Source of the DNA: Chloroflexota bacterium
Lineage (GTDB): Bacteria; Chloroflexota; Dehalococcoidia; Bin125
Length of the DNA: 15,418 bases
Assembly: GCA_026707335.1 (NCBI GenBank)
Contig: JAPOXB010000131.1
Span: 1 to 15,418 of the forward strand
Direction of reading: 5' to 3'
Below are positions 1-7,417 of this stretch, piece after piece. Both the position numbers and the translations under genes were made by a program. Below the pieces are notes generated by a model that was not told the DNA's origin, did no database searches, and saw only the letters and a program-made list of their open reading frames with translations. The stretch's first letter is position 1; every line of letters begins with the position of its first letter.

Positions 1-938
1 GCCAGGACGTCCGGCAGCCCGGTGAGGTCGAAGCTGGCCCGGCGCCGCACGGTGACCGGCTCGCCCGGGCGCTCCGCGGCCTTGACGGTCAGGTGCAGCG
101 TGCGACCGCGGTCGTAGTTGACGGCCAGCCAGGCGGCGAAGCCGGCCGGATCGGCGGCGGCCATCGCGGGGTGGGTCCGCGCCGACTCGATCCGGATCGT
201 CAGGTTGTCCCACGTCGCCCCCGAGACCGGCGCGCCCCCCTCGATCTGGTAGTCCACCTGGAACTGCTCGATCACCCGGCTGTCGGCGATGTGCGCGCCC
301 GTGCGGACGACCACCACGGGCAGGTTCCACGGCGACGCCTCGACGCAGGACAGCACGAGGACGTCGGGGTCGGCGGCGGTCGACGCCAGGGCGGCGCGGC
401 CGACCGACCGGTCGATCTCCCACGCGCCGGCGCCGGCCGGTCGCGGCGGGGGCGGCACGGCGAGATGGACCGCGCGGGCGTTCAGCCAGCGGCCGCGCGG
501 CGCCGTGCTCCGCAAGCGATGGAGTCGCGGCGGCTCCCCCCACTCGTCGCCGGCCCACTGGACCACCCCGAGTCGGATGTCGCCGCTCGCCGTCTGCTGC
601 GCCCGGATGCCGACCAGCAGCGATGCCGGGGAAGGGGTCGCCCCCATGTCGGCCCCGCCGGCCCGGATGTGGAAGCCGCGCGTGAAGTACCACACGCCGG
701 GCGTGGCATCGGCCGGGAAGTAGCGGCCGGCGGGCAGGATGCGCGGGCCCCAGCCGTCGCGGAGGCGTTGCTGCAAGGCGACCTGGACGCGGCCCGCCTC
801 GGAGACGTAGGCCGAAACGCGGACCGTGACGCGCTCCTGCGCCTCGGCCGGCGTGTCCGGCGCCTGCGCCGCCAGGAGGCCCCAATAGAGCAGCGCACCG
901 GCGAGGGCGAGCGGGATGATCATGGCTCGCCGCCGCAT
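1..938 (-). CDS. Secreted protein of unknown function with 'DGWG-RILP' motif (3' end beyond left edge)
   Basis: The reading frame stays open from an ATG at 938 to the left edge, giving 312 visible residues with no stop. A ribosome-binding site (GGAGGGAG, 943-950) lies 4 bases before the ATG. The product begins MRRRAM followed by a hydrophobic stretch (IIPLALAGALLYWGLLA) and a likely signal-peptidase site near AAQA, so it should be exported. After that comes a beta-rich region with LQQRLRDGWGPRILPAGRYF (about residues 48-67) and later GRWLNARAV (about 135-143). I recall 'DGW..RILP..R' and 'GRWLNSS' motifs from uncharacterised exported Chloroflexota proteins. No catalytic motif is visible. It lies 86 bp downstream of the metallopeptidase-like gene on the same strand, so the two may form an operon. 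Function unknown; confidence is high that it is a gene and low for any role. Confidence 0.8.
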   Translation of the reverse strand, partial: MRRRAMIIPLALAGALLYWGLLAAQAPDTPAEAQERVTVRVSAYVSEAGRVQVALQQRLRDGWGPRILPAGRYFPADATPGVWYFTRGFHIRAGGADMGATPSPASLLVGIRAQQTASGDIRLGVVQWAGDEWGEPPRLHRLRSTAPRGRWLNARAVHLAVPPPPRPAGAGAWEIDRSVGRAALASTAADPDVLVLSCVEASPWNLPVVVVRTGAHIADSRVIEQFQVDYQIEGGAPVSGATWDNLTIRIESARTHPAMAAADPAGFAAWLAVNYDRGRTLHLTVKAAERPGEPVTVRRRASFDLTGLPDVL

Positions 939-1024
939 GGGGCTCCCTCCGTCGCGTCCGCCTCGATCCACGGCTGTGACATCCTTCCGCGCGTCGTCCA
1001 GGGCGGGATCGCCCCGGCGGGGGA

Positions 1025-3910
1025 TTAGCTCTCGAACCCGGCGGCGCGGTAGGCCGCGAACTCCTGATAGAAGTCGTCGATGGTGATGCCGAAGGCGCCC
1101 TCGAAGGCGTCCTGCCAGGTGTCGGACGAGGGGAGGAGTCGGTAGTACTCGAAGAACGCCGGCTCCCCGGCCCGCTGCGCCAGCCAGTCGGCGGCGAGGA
1201 AGCTGAGGGCCTCGGCGGTGAGCCGCTCCGCCGCGTCGAAGTCGTCGGACGTCTCCATGCCGCGAAGCGCGAGCGGCATCCCGCGTACCACGGCGGCTTG
1301 CTTCATCCGAGCGGCGTCGAGCGCCTCTATGCCCACCACCGCGCGAGCCGCGTGCTGCATGTAACTCCTCGTTCCACTCCCCAACCAGTACGGTCTGGAA
1401 GGGGAGCCCACGGGCGCCAGCCGACTGCGAACATCCTCGAAGTGCAGCCAGGCGGTATGCGCGGGGAGCAGCGAGCGGCAGGACGGTGTGACGAACGCGG
1501 CATCAGCTCCCTGTCCGGCGCAGGCGGAACCCTCGGGCTCCCGGCCGTGGACGTACAAGTGTGCGTCCACCACCGAGTCCGCGTCGCCCGCGAAGAAAAC
1601 CGTGTAAGCCGCAGGTCCACTCGCGAGCCGCTCGCGGAACAACTCCTGCACAGTGGCGAAGTCAGCGCGGATATCGGCCGCTACCTCGGATGCGATGTCC
1701 CCGAGTAGCACGAGTACCGGCCCGCCACGGTCATCCTCCAGGTGTGGCAGCGACGGCGCGATCTCGTCGCGGTGCTGCTCGAACGCCGTGTAGAAATCGG
1801 ACACCGTCAGTCCGAATGCCTCCTCGAACGCCTCCTGCCAACTCCCCGAAGCCGGCAACAGCCGGTAGTACTCGAACAGCGACCTCTCCCCCGCCCGCTC
1901 CACCAACCAGTCGGCGGCGAGGAAGCTCAGAGCCTCGCCGCTATGCTCCGGCACCGATGCCATGCCGGTTTGTGTCTCCATGCTGCCGAGGCGCAACTGC
2001 GTCGCCGCGGCGATGATCGCTTGCCTGCGCCGCACGCGGTCGAGTGAGTCGGCGCCCACGGCGGCCGTACCCGCATGTGTCATGTAAGCGACCGCCGCAG
2101 CCTGCAACCAGTGAGGACCCCAACGTTCGTAGCCCATGGGGACTGACGGCAGCGATAGCCAGGGCGCCAATCGCTCTCGCACGGCGTAGAAGTGGGTCGT
2201 TGCGAGATGGCCTGAGAGGCGGTCGTAGCAGTGCAGAGTCGCGTACACACCAATGGCCGGGTCTACTCCGGCGCAGGCTCGGGATCCAGGTCTTGGCTCC
2301 TCGCCGAGTACGATCAGTCGCGCGGATGCGGCCGATTCCCCGTCCGCGGCCACCCAGGCGGTATAGTCCGCGGGTCCGGTACCCAGGCGATCGCGGAGGA
2401 AGGCCTGCAGGGCGTCGAACTCCCCGCGGACACGGGCTGCCAGCTCGGACGGGATCTCACCCAGGAGCACCAGGACCGGCGCATCTCGATCGTCCGATAG
2501 ATGGGGCACTTGTGCCGTGATTCGACTGCGGTGTTCCTCGAACTCCACGTAGAAATCATCCACTGGGATCCCGAACGCCCCCTCAAACGCTTCCTGCCAG
2601 TTCCGCGCGGAGGCCAATAGCCGGTAGTACCGAACGTAGGAGTCATACTCCGTCTGGCGATCCAGGCCGCCGGACTCCCACGGGGCGAAGCGGAAGTCCG
2701 CGGGCAATCCAGCGGCTCGCTTCACCAACCAATCCACGGCGAAGGCACCGAGGTTGTATCCGGCGATTCCGGTGTCACGGAACGTCTTGTGGTCTTCCAT
2801 GGCGCTGAGTGGCGCGGTGAGCCCAGCGAAGCTCCTCCATGATGCCCAGCGGAAGTCGGCGTTTCTGGCGCCCTCCCGCTCGCGCCAGTACCACGCACCC
2901 GCATACGTGGCGGACCCTTCCGTCATCCAGGGGGGAGAATTCCCTGCGCTCGGGGACAACTCGCTCAAGTGATACTGCACGACGTGAAAGTACTCGTGCG
3001 CGAACGGCAGTCCTTGGCCGATTCGGATCAGTCCTGGAGAGGCACTACCGGCAACTTCGAGGTTCGGATCGATAAGCACGGAGAACGGGGGCGGCTCGAT
3101 GCCGTAACGCTCCGCGAAGAACGCCACGACCCGGTCCATCTCCTCCCGGAGTTCAGACTCACGTTCTTGAGTCACCTCGGCTGCGAACCTGAACTCCGTC
3201 CGCCTGGTCCCCGACTGCCACCACCGCCGCTCGTCCGACAACTCCACCCACAGCGCATCGCCATGGTTCAGCACCACGGTCCCTCCGGCCGAGTCGTCCG
3301 CCCCGGGCGTGTAGCGCTCGTATTCCTGAGTCTCGGCGTTCCAGGTCGACACGCCGGTCAACGCCGCCCCGAAGCGCCCCACCGCCTCCGCGATCGGCGT
3401 CCCGTCGAGCCCTGCCCAGCCGACGAGGCTGGAGCCCGTCGGCAGGGTCAGCAGCATCCCCCTAGTCGATGCCGGGCGCGTCCATTGGACCGGCTCCGTC
3501 CCGCTCAGCCACAAGAACAGCGCTTGTCCCCGCGTCACCGGTGCCAGCGCCGGAGGCACGGCGGCACCCCGCCGGGCCCACGAATACCGGCCCGTATCCG
3601 CATCCCACGCCGCCACCACCTGGAGCGCAGGGAGCGTGCTGAACAGCCTCCCCGGCGTTGTGCTGGGCCCCATCCACCCGATCAGGTTCCAGCCGGGCTG
3701 GAGCTCCGTCGTGATCGTGCTGGCCGCGGGCGCCTGCGCCGATGCGCTCCCGTGCGCCGACCACAGCCCCACTCCGACCGCCGCCGCCACGACGGCGACC
3801 ACCAGCAGCGCCCGCAGCCCCGCCGACGGCCGCCGCGCGGTCGCGGGGCGGAGGCCGTCGCGGCCGACGACGGCGCCGCCGGTTGGGCCTGGGTCCGCGT
3901 GACGGGCCAC
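1025..3910 (-). CDS. Exported three-unit gluzincin-like metallopeptidase, only first unit with intact zinc site
   Basis: The 961-residue product starts at GTG 3910, preceded by GGGGAGG 6 bases upstream. The frame extends further but runs into the divergent kinase gene. A hydrophobic segment (about 32-50) and ASAQA (56-60) look like a long signal peptide. Residues 64-230 form an LQPGWNLIGW-type domain with two copies (around 69 and 155), seen in many Chloroflexota secreted proteins. Three homologous units follow, about 237-468, 478-722 and 729-955, each ending in EYYRLL/RYYRLL..W(Q/D)(E/D)AFE.AFG....DFY. Unit 1 carries H305-E-Y-F-H309 and WMTE331G, the HExxH plus distal Glu of gluzincin zinc peptidases. 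The aligned positions in units 2 and 3 are TTHFY and WLHFE, and the Glu becomes Ala or Ser, so these units should not bind zinc. Substrate unknown. It probably acts outside the cell or at the cell surface. Confidence 0.85.
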   Translation of the reverse strand: MARHADPGPTGGAVVGRDGLRPATARRPSAGLRALLVVAVVAAAVGVGLWSAHGSASAQAPAASTITTELQPGWNLIGWMGPSTTPGRLFSTLPALQVVAAWDADTGRYSWARRGAAVPPALAPVTRGQALFLWLSGTEPVQWTRPASTRGMLLTLPTGSSLVGWAGLDGTPIAEAVGRFGAALTGVSTWNAETQEYERYTPGADDSAGGTVVLNHGDALWVELSDERRWWQSGTRRTEFRFAAEVTQERESELREEMDRVVAFFAERYGIEPPPFSVLIDPNLEVAGSASPGLIRIGQGLPFAHEYFHVVQYHLSELSPSAGNSPPWMTEGSATYAGAWYWREREGARNADFRWASWRSFAGLTAPLSAMEDHKTFRDTGIAGYNLGAFAVDWLVKRAAGLPADFRFAPWESGGLDRQTEYDSYVRYYRLLASARNWQEAFEGAFGIPVDDFYVEFEEHRSRITAQVPHLSDDRDAPVLVLLGEIPSELAARVRGEFDALQAFLRDRLGTGPADYTAWVAADGESAASARLIVLGEEPRPGSRACAGVDPAIGVYATLHCYDRLSGHLATTHFYAVRERLAPWLSLPSVPMGYERWGPHWLQAAAVAYMTHAGTAAVGADSLDRVRRRQAIIAAATQLRLGSMETQTGMASVPEHSGEALSFLAADWLVERAGERSLFEYYRLLPASGSWQEAFEEAFGLTVSDFYTAFEQHRDEIAPSLPHLEDDRGGPVLVLLGDIASEVAADIRADFATVQELFRERLASGPAAYTVFFAGDADSVVDAHLYVHGREPEGSACAGQGADAAFVTPSCRSLLPAHTAWLHFEDVRSRLAPVGSPSRPYWLGSGTRSYMQHAARAVVGIEALDAARMKQAAVVRGMPLALRGMETSDDFDAAERLTAEALSFLAADWLAQRAGEPAFFEYYRLLPSSDTWQDAFEGAFGITIDDFYQEFAAYRAAGFES

Positions 3911-3946
3911 CGCATACCTCCCCGCGTGGCGGGCGGGATCGCAGCG

Positions 3947-3976
3947 AGTATACGACCGTTCTGTATGACCGTTCGG
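3947..3976 (-). promoter_or_regulatory. Promoter of the metallopeptidase-like gene
   Basis: On the minus strand a TATACT -10 box occupies 3952-3947, which would start the transcript near 3940, about 30 bases before the GTG at 3910. The position 17-18 bases upstream reads CGAACG/CCGAAC, a poor -35. An 11-bp direct repeat covers that space instead, so an activator may replace the -35 contact. That last point is inference. Confidence 0.5.
3951..3974. repeat. Tandem direct repeat TA(C/T)GACCGTTC, candidate operator
   Basis: TACGACCGTTC at 3951-3961 and TATGACCGTTC at 3964-3974 differ at one base and are separated by 2 bases (13-bp period). They overlap the -10 and spacer of the minus-strand promoter and lie just upstream of the promoter for kinase 1. 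Direct repeats suit a tandem-binding regulator such as an OmpR/PhoB-type winged helix, the output domain of the adjacent kinase. The 13-bp period is longer than the usual 10-11 bp, so this assignment is speculative. Confidence 0.5.
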
Positions 3977-4004
3977 TAACGCCTTGACTTCGAAACATGA
4001 TTCC

Positions 4005-4033
4005 TTGTAACTACCGGGGGTTCCCGGCATAAT
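4005..4033 (+). promoter_or_regulatory. Promoter of kinase 1
   Basis: TTGTAA (4005-4010), a 17-base spacer and CATAAT (4028-4033) make a good sigma-70-type promoter. The spacer contains an inverted repeat, CCGGG-GGTT-CCCGG (4014-4027), a possible operator. Transcription would start near 4040, almost on the first in-frame ATG (4041). Either that ATG is read leaderless or translation begins further in. Confidence 0.55.
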
Positions 4034-4040
4034 TGCCCCG

Positions 4041-6506
4041 ATGGAGGCCGGTTCTCCCACGGGGACGGTGCGGGCGCCAGCGCCGCCGGGGACCATGCGA
4101 GGTGACGAGTTGAACCGACCCGACGACCGAGACCGCGAGATATCGGAGTTGCGGGCGCGCCTCGCCCGCCTGAGCGAGGCCGGGCTGCGCATCAACGAGA
4201 GCCTCGACTTCGACACGGTGCTGCAGGAGGTGGTGGACAGCGCCCGCGCGCTGACGGCCTCGCGCTATGCGGCGATCACCATCTGGGGCGAGACCGGACA
4301 GACGCCCGCCTTCATCGTTTCCGGCCTCACGAAGGAGGAGCACCAGGGCCTGTGGGACATGCCGCAAGGACAGGGGTTTTTCGAGTACCTGAGCGGGCTC
4401 GAGGAGCCCCTGCGGGTTCCCGACATCGACGCCCATCTGCGAGCGTTGGGGATGCCCAGGTTCCAGCCCTCGGTCACGCTGAGCTCCATGCTGGTCGCTC
4501 CGATCCGCCACCAGGGCGTTGGCGTCGGCACGATCTACCTCGCGCACGAGGCGAGCGACCGGCCGTTCACCCAGGAGGACGAGGAGACGTTGGTGCTGGT
4601 CGCGTCCCAGGCGGCGATGGCCATCGCCAACGCCCGCCGGCACCGCGAGGAGCGGCGGGCCAGGGCCAACCTGGAGACGCTGATCGACACCTCCCCGGTT
4701 GGGGTGGTGGTGTTCGACGCCGCGACGGGAGAGGCCGTGTCCTTCAACCAGGAGGCGCGGCGGATCGTCGACTCGCTGCGCGACCCCGACCAGACGACCG
4801 AGCAACTGCTGGATCTGCTGACCTTCCGGCGGGCCGACGGCCGTGAGGTGTCGCTGCGCGAGTTCCCGATGACCGAGCTGCTGAGCATCGGGGAGACGTT
4901 GCGGGCCGAGGAGATCGTCCTGCGAATCCCCGACGGACGCAGCGTGACCGTCCTGCTCAACGCGACGCCCATCCACGCCGACGGGGGCGCGGTCGAGTCG
5001 ATGGTCGTCACCATGCAGGACATGGCCGCCGTGGAGGAGCTGGAGCGGCTGCGGGCCGAGTTCCTGGCGATGGTGAGCCACGAGTTGCGGGCGCCCCTGA
5101 CCTCCATCAAGGGCGCCGCCGCCACGGTGCTCGATTCGACCGCGGACCTGGACCCCGCGGTGGTGCGTCAGTTCTTCCGCATCGTCGAGGACCAGGCGGA
5201 CCGCATGCACGCGCTGGTTTCGGACCTGCTCGACGTCGCGCGCATCGAGACGGGGACGCTGTCGGTCCGCCCCGAGCCCGCGGAGGTGTCCGTGCTGGTC
5301 GACCGGGCGCGCAGCGCGTTCATCGGTTCGGCGGGCGGCAACAGCCTCGCCATCGACATCGAGGCCGACCTGCCCCTGGTGATGGCCGACAAGGGCCGCA
5401 TCGTGCAGGTGCTGACGAACCTCCTCTCCAACGCGGGGCGCCACTCCCCGGAACGATCGGTGATCCGGGTGGGCGTCACGCGCGACGAAGTGCGCGTCGC
5501 GATCTCGGTGGCCGACGAGGGGCGGGGCATCCCGGCCGAGAGCCTCCCGCACCTGTTCCGTAAGTTCTCCAGGGTCCACGCCGAGGAGCAGGCCGGGGAC
5601 ACCGGGCTGGGCCTGGCCATCTGCAAGGGGATCGTGGAGGCCCACGGGGGCCGCATCTGGGCCGAGAGCGACGGGCTGGGCCTCGGCGCCCGCTTCACCT
5701 TCACGCTGCCCACGGTCGAGGACGCCGCCGGCGGAACGGCCGTCGCCGCGCCGCCGGTCACGACGAGCCGGGCGCCGGACGAAGCGGTGGCGGCGGCGGG
5801 CCGGGCGCCCGTCCTGGCGGTCGATGATGACCCGCAGACGCTCCGCTACGTCCGCGACACCCTCGCCAAGTCGGGCTACGACCCGGTCGTCACCGGGGAG
5901 CCCGAGGAGGCGCTGCGCCTCATGGCGGAGCAGAGGCCGCGCCTGGCGCTGCTGGACCTGATGCTGCCGGGCGCGGACGGCATCGAGTTGATGAAGGATC
6001 TCCGCGCGATCGCGGACGTGCCCGTCATCTTCCTCTCCGCCTACGGGCGGGACGAGCTCATCGCCAAGGCCTTCGACGCGGGGGCCGTCGACTACGTGGT
6101 CAAGCCCTTCTCGCCGACGGAACTCTCGGCGCGGATCAAGGCGGCCCTGCGCCTGCGGGCGGCCGCCGAGCCATTGGAGCCGTACGTCCTGGGCGACCTG
6201 GTCGTCGACTACGACGAGCGCAGCGTGACCCTGGCCGGGCGCCGGCTGCACCTGACGCCGACCGAGTACCGGCTGCTGGCCGAGCTCTCGGCCAACGCCG
6301 GGCAGATGCTGACCTACGAGCATCTGCTGGCACGGGTCTGGCGAGGGAAGAGCGGCGGCGACGTGCGGCCCATGCGCACGATCGTCAGCAAGCTCCGCCG
6401 CAAGCTGGGCGAGGACGCCGGCAACCCCCGGTACATCGTCACCGAGCCTCGCGCCGGCCTGCGGATGCCCCGGGGCAGGACGCCGGACTCGGGCGGGGCC
6501 GGGTGA
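4041..6506 (+). CDS. Kinase 1: soluble GAF-PAS histidine kinase fused to receiver and OmpR/PhoB-type DNA-binding domain
   Basis: This 821-residue protein has no membrane segment. Numbered from ATG 4041, the order is: signalling helix (30-52), GAF (about 55-200), PAS (210-335), HisKA with phospho-acceptor H347 in MVSHELRAPL, HATPase with N464, D492 (DEGRGIP) and G519-DTGLGLAI, receiver (about 590-705) with acidic pocket D595-597, phospho-acceptor D639, S666 and K688, then a winged helix (713-808, with LRRKLG). All phosphotransfer residues are present, so signal input, phosphorelay and DNA binding may sit on one chain. It could regulate transcription directly in the cytosol. The ligand is unknown. 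The start is uncertain: ATG 4041 would be leaderless, ATG 4095 is in frame, and TTG 4110 follows AGGTGA (4100-4105) and yields 798 residues. Kinase 2 is a full-length paralogue. Confidence 0.9.
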   Translation: MEAGSPTGTVRAPAPPGTMRGDELNRPDDRDREISELRARLARLSEAGLRINESLDFDTVLQEVVDSARALTASRYAAITIWGETGQTPAFIVSGLTKEEHQGLWDMPQGQGFFEYLSGLEEPLRVPDIDAHLRALGMPRFQPSVTLSSMLVAPIRHQGVGVGTIYLAHEASDRPFTQEDEETLVLVASQAAMAIANARRHREERRARANLETLIDTSPVGVVVFDAATGEAVSFNQEARRIVDSLRDPDQTTEQLLDLLTFRRADGREVSLREFPMTELLSIGETLRAEEIVLRIPDGRSVTVLLNATPIHADGGAVESMVVTMQDMAAVEELERLRAEFLAMVSHELRAPLTSIKGAAATVLDSTADLDPAVVRQFFRIVEDQADRMHALVSDLLDVARIETGTLSVRPEPAEVSVLVDRARSAFIGSAGGNSLAIDIEADLPLVMADKGRIVQVLTNLLSNAGRHSPERSVIRVGVTRDEVRVAISVADEGRGIPAESLPHLFRKFSRVHAEEQAGDTGLGLAICKGIVEAHGGRIWAESDGLGLGARFTFTLPTVEDAAGGTAVAAPPVTTSRAPDEAVAAAGRAPVLAVDDDPQTLRYVRDTLAKSGYDPVVTGEPEEALRLMAEQRPRLALLDLMLPGADGIELMKDLRAIADVPVIFLSAYGRDELIAKAFDAGAVDYVVKPFSPTELSARIKAALRLRAAAEPLEPYVLGDLVVDYDERSVTLAGRRLHLTPTEYRLLAELSANAGQMLTYEHLLARVWRGKSGGDVRPMRTIVSKLRRKLGEDAGNPRYIVTEPRAGLRMPRGRTPDSGGAG

Positions 6507-6515
6507 TCCTGGTCA

Positions 6516-6531
6516 CCGCCGCGTCCGGCGG
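6516..6531 (+). terminator. GC hairpin after kinase 1, possible terminator
   Basis: CCGCCG (6516-6521), loop CGTC, CGGCGG (6526-6531) is a perfect 6-bp stem 9 bases after the kinase 1 stop. A second small stem (GGTGA/TCACC, 6502-6517) overlaps the stop codon. No T run follows, so this is not a classic intrinsic terminator. Confidence 0.3.
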
Positions 6532-6767
6532 GACCGCGTCGATGCGGCCCCGTTCTCGCGCCCGATCGGCCCAGACCCCAGAGAACAGGCGCTTTTCGCA
6601 CCACCGGCCTCGCTCGCGCAGGGGCGGCGGGAATGGGCTGATATGGTGACGGGCGGTGCGCGTCGTGCTCCGCGGAGGCGATGCTTGGCGCAGCCGCCCA
6701 TGCGGGCGCAGTGGAGCGATCGGACGGGCGCGCGATGATTCGCCGCGCCGGCGATCCGGAGGCCAGC

Positions 6768-7250
6768 ATGACCGATGACGCCAGCCGGCGGCGGGATCCC
6801 CCGGAGGGCACGGCCGACGCGGTCGAGACGGGCCCGCTCGGCGCCCTGGGCGCCAGCATCACGAGCGCGTACGGCAGGCTGATCACGCCGCGGCTGGCTC
6901 CCCACGGCGTCACGCTCATCCAGTTCGGCATGCTCAATGCCTGCTTCAAGGGTCAAGCCGACACGGTGTCGGGCCTCGCGACTCGCATCCCCGTCGATGC
7001 CGGTTCCCTCAGCCGCCACGTCGACAAGCTGGTGAAGCAGGGCCTGCTGCGCCGGCGTCGCTCGCAGAAAGACCGGCGCGTGGTTCGGCTGGAACTGACC
7101 GACGAGGGGACCGCCCTGGTGGAGGAGCTGACCCATGCCGTGCGGGAAGTCAACGCCGCCCTCCTGAGCGGCGTCGGCCCGGACGAGCAACGGTGTTTCG
7201 TGAGTGTGGCGCGGCAGATCGTGGAGAACGCCGCGCGTCGCTCGCAGTAG
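6768..7250 (+). CDS. MarR-family transcriptional regulator A
   Basis: The product is 160 residues from ATG 6768, chosen because GGAGG (6758-6762) lies 5 bases before it; in-frame ATGs upstream (6681, 6735) lack such a site. It has the MarR layout: N-terminal dimerisation helix, winged helix with recognition segment DAGSLSRHVDKLVKQGLLRR, and the wing signature KDRRVVRLELTDEG, then C-terminal dimer helices. MarR proteins are usually dimeric repressors released by small, often aromatic, ligands or by oxidation. It sits between the two kinase paralogues, 261 bp after kinase 1 and with a separate promoter region before kinase 2. The 6507-6767 gap shows only a weak TATGGT at 6642. Targets and ligand are unknown. 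It shares the pattern TV-x-x-LA-x-x-(I/L)P with MarR C. Confidence 0.9.
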   Translation: MTDDASRRRDPPEGTADAVETGPLGALGASITSAYGRLITPRLAPHGVTLIQFGMLNACFKGQADTVSGLATRIPVDAGSLSRHVDKLVKQGLLRRRRSQKDRRVVRLELTDEGTALVEELTHAVREVNAALLSGVGPDEQRCFVSVARQIVENAARRSQ

Positions 7251-7269
7251 GGGCGGGAGCGGCCGGCCG

Positions 7270-7293
7270 GGCGGCGACGTCCGAGGCGCCGCC
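7270..7293 (+). terminator. GC hairpin after MarR A, possible terminator
   Basis: GGCGGCG (7270-7276) and CGCCGCC (7287-7293) form a perfect 7-bp stem with a 10-base loop, 19 bases after the MarR A stop. No T run follows. It may end the MarR A transcript with help from Rho, or it may simply reflect the high GC content. Confidence 0.3.
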
Positions 7294-7340
7294 GGCGCGG
7301 TGAACTGTGGTGACAACCCCGGTGTGTTCGATCACAAGCC

Positions 7341-7369
7341 GGTGACGTTGTGGCCGGGAACGCTATGAT
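7341..7369 (+). promoter_or_regulatory. Candidate promoter of kinase 2
   Basis: A TATGAT -10 box (7364-7369) is preceded at 17 bases by GGTGAC (7341-7346), a weak -35. GGTGAC also occurs at 7309-7314, exactly 32 bp upstream. The expected start near 7376 leaves a leader of about 42 bases before ATG 7418. The -10 box is convincing; the rest is tentative. Confidence 0.4.
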
Positions 7370-7417
7370 CGCTCCGATCCCTCGGCCCAGCCCCCCGCGA
7401 GATGCACCGGTGACGCC

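Noticed and set aside
1001..1014. GGGCG-ggat-CGCCC stem between the two minus-strand secreted-protein genes
   Set aside because: Only 5 bp and without a T run; such stems are frequent in this GC-rich DNA.
93..1028. Plus-strand open frame at the left edge
   Set aside because: The minus-strand frame is open through 938 with a ribosome site, signal peptide and recognisable motifs; the plus frame is Arg/Gly/Asp-rich with none.
2969..3979. Plus-strand open frame opposite the metallopeptidase-like gene
   Set aside because: Low-complexity Arg/Pro-rich translation without motifs; the minus strand encodes a signal peptide and zinc site.
4011..6323. Long open frame antisense to kinase 1 (about 770 codons)
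   Set aside because: Same reasoning as for kinase 2: a composition artefact opposite a gene with all kinase and receiver motifs.
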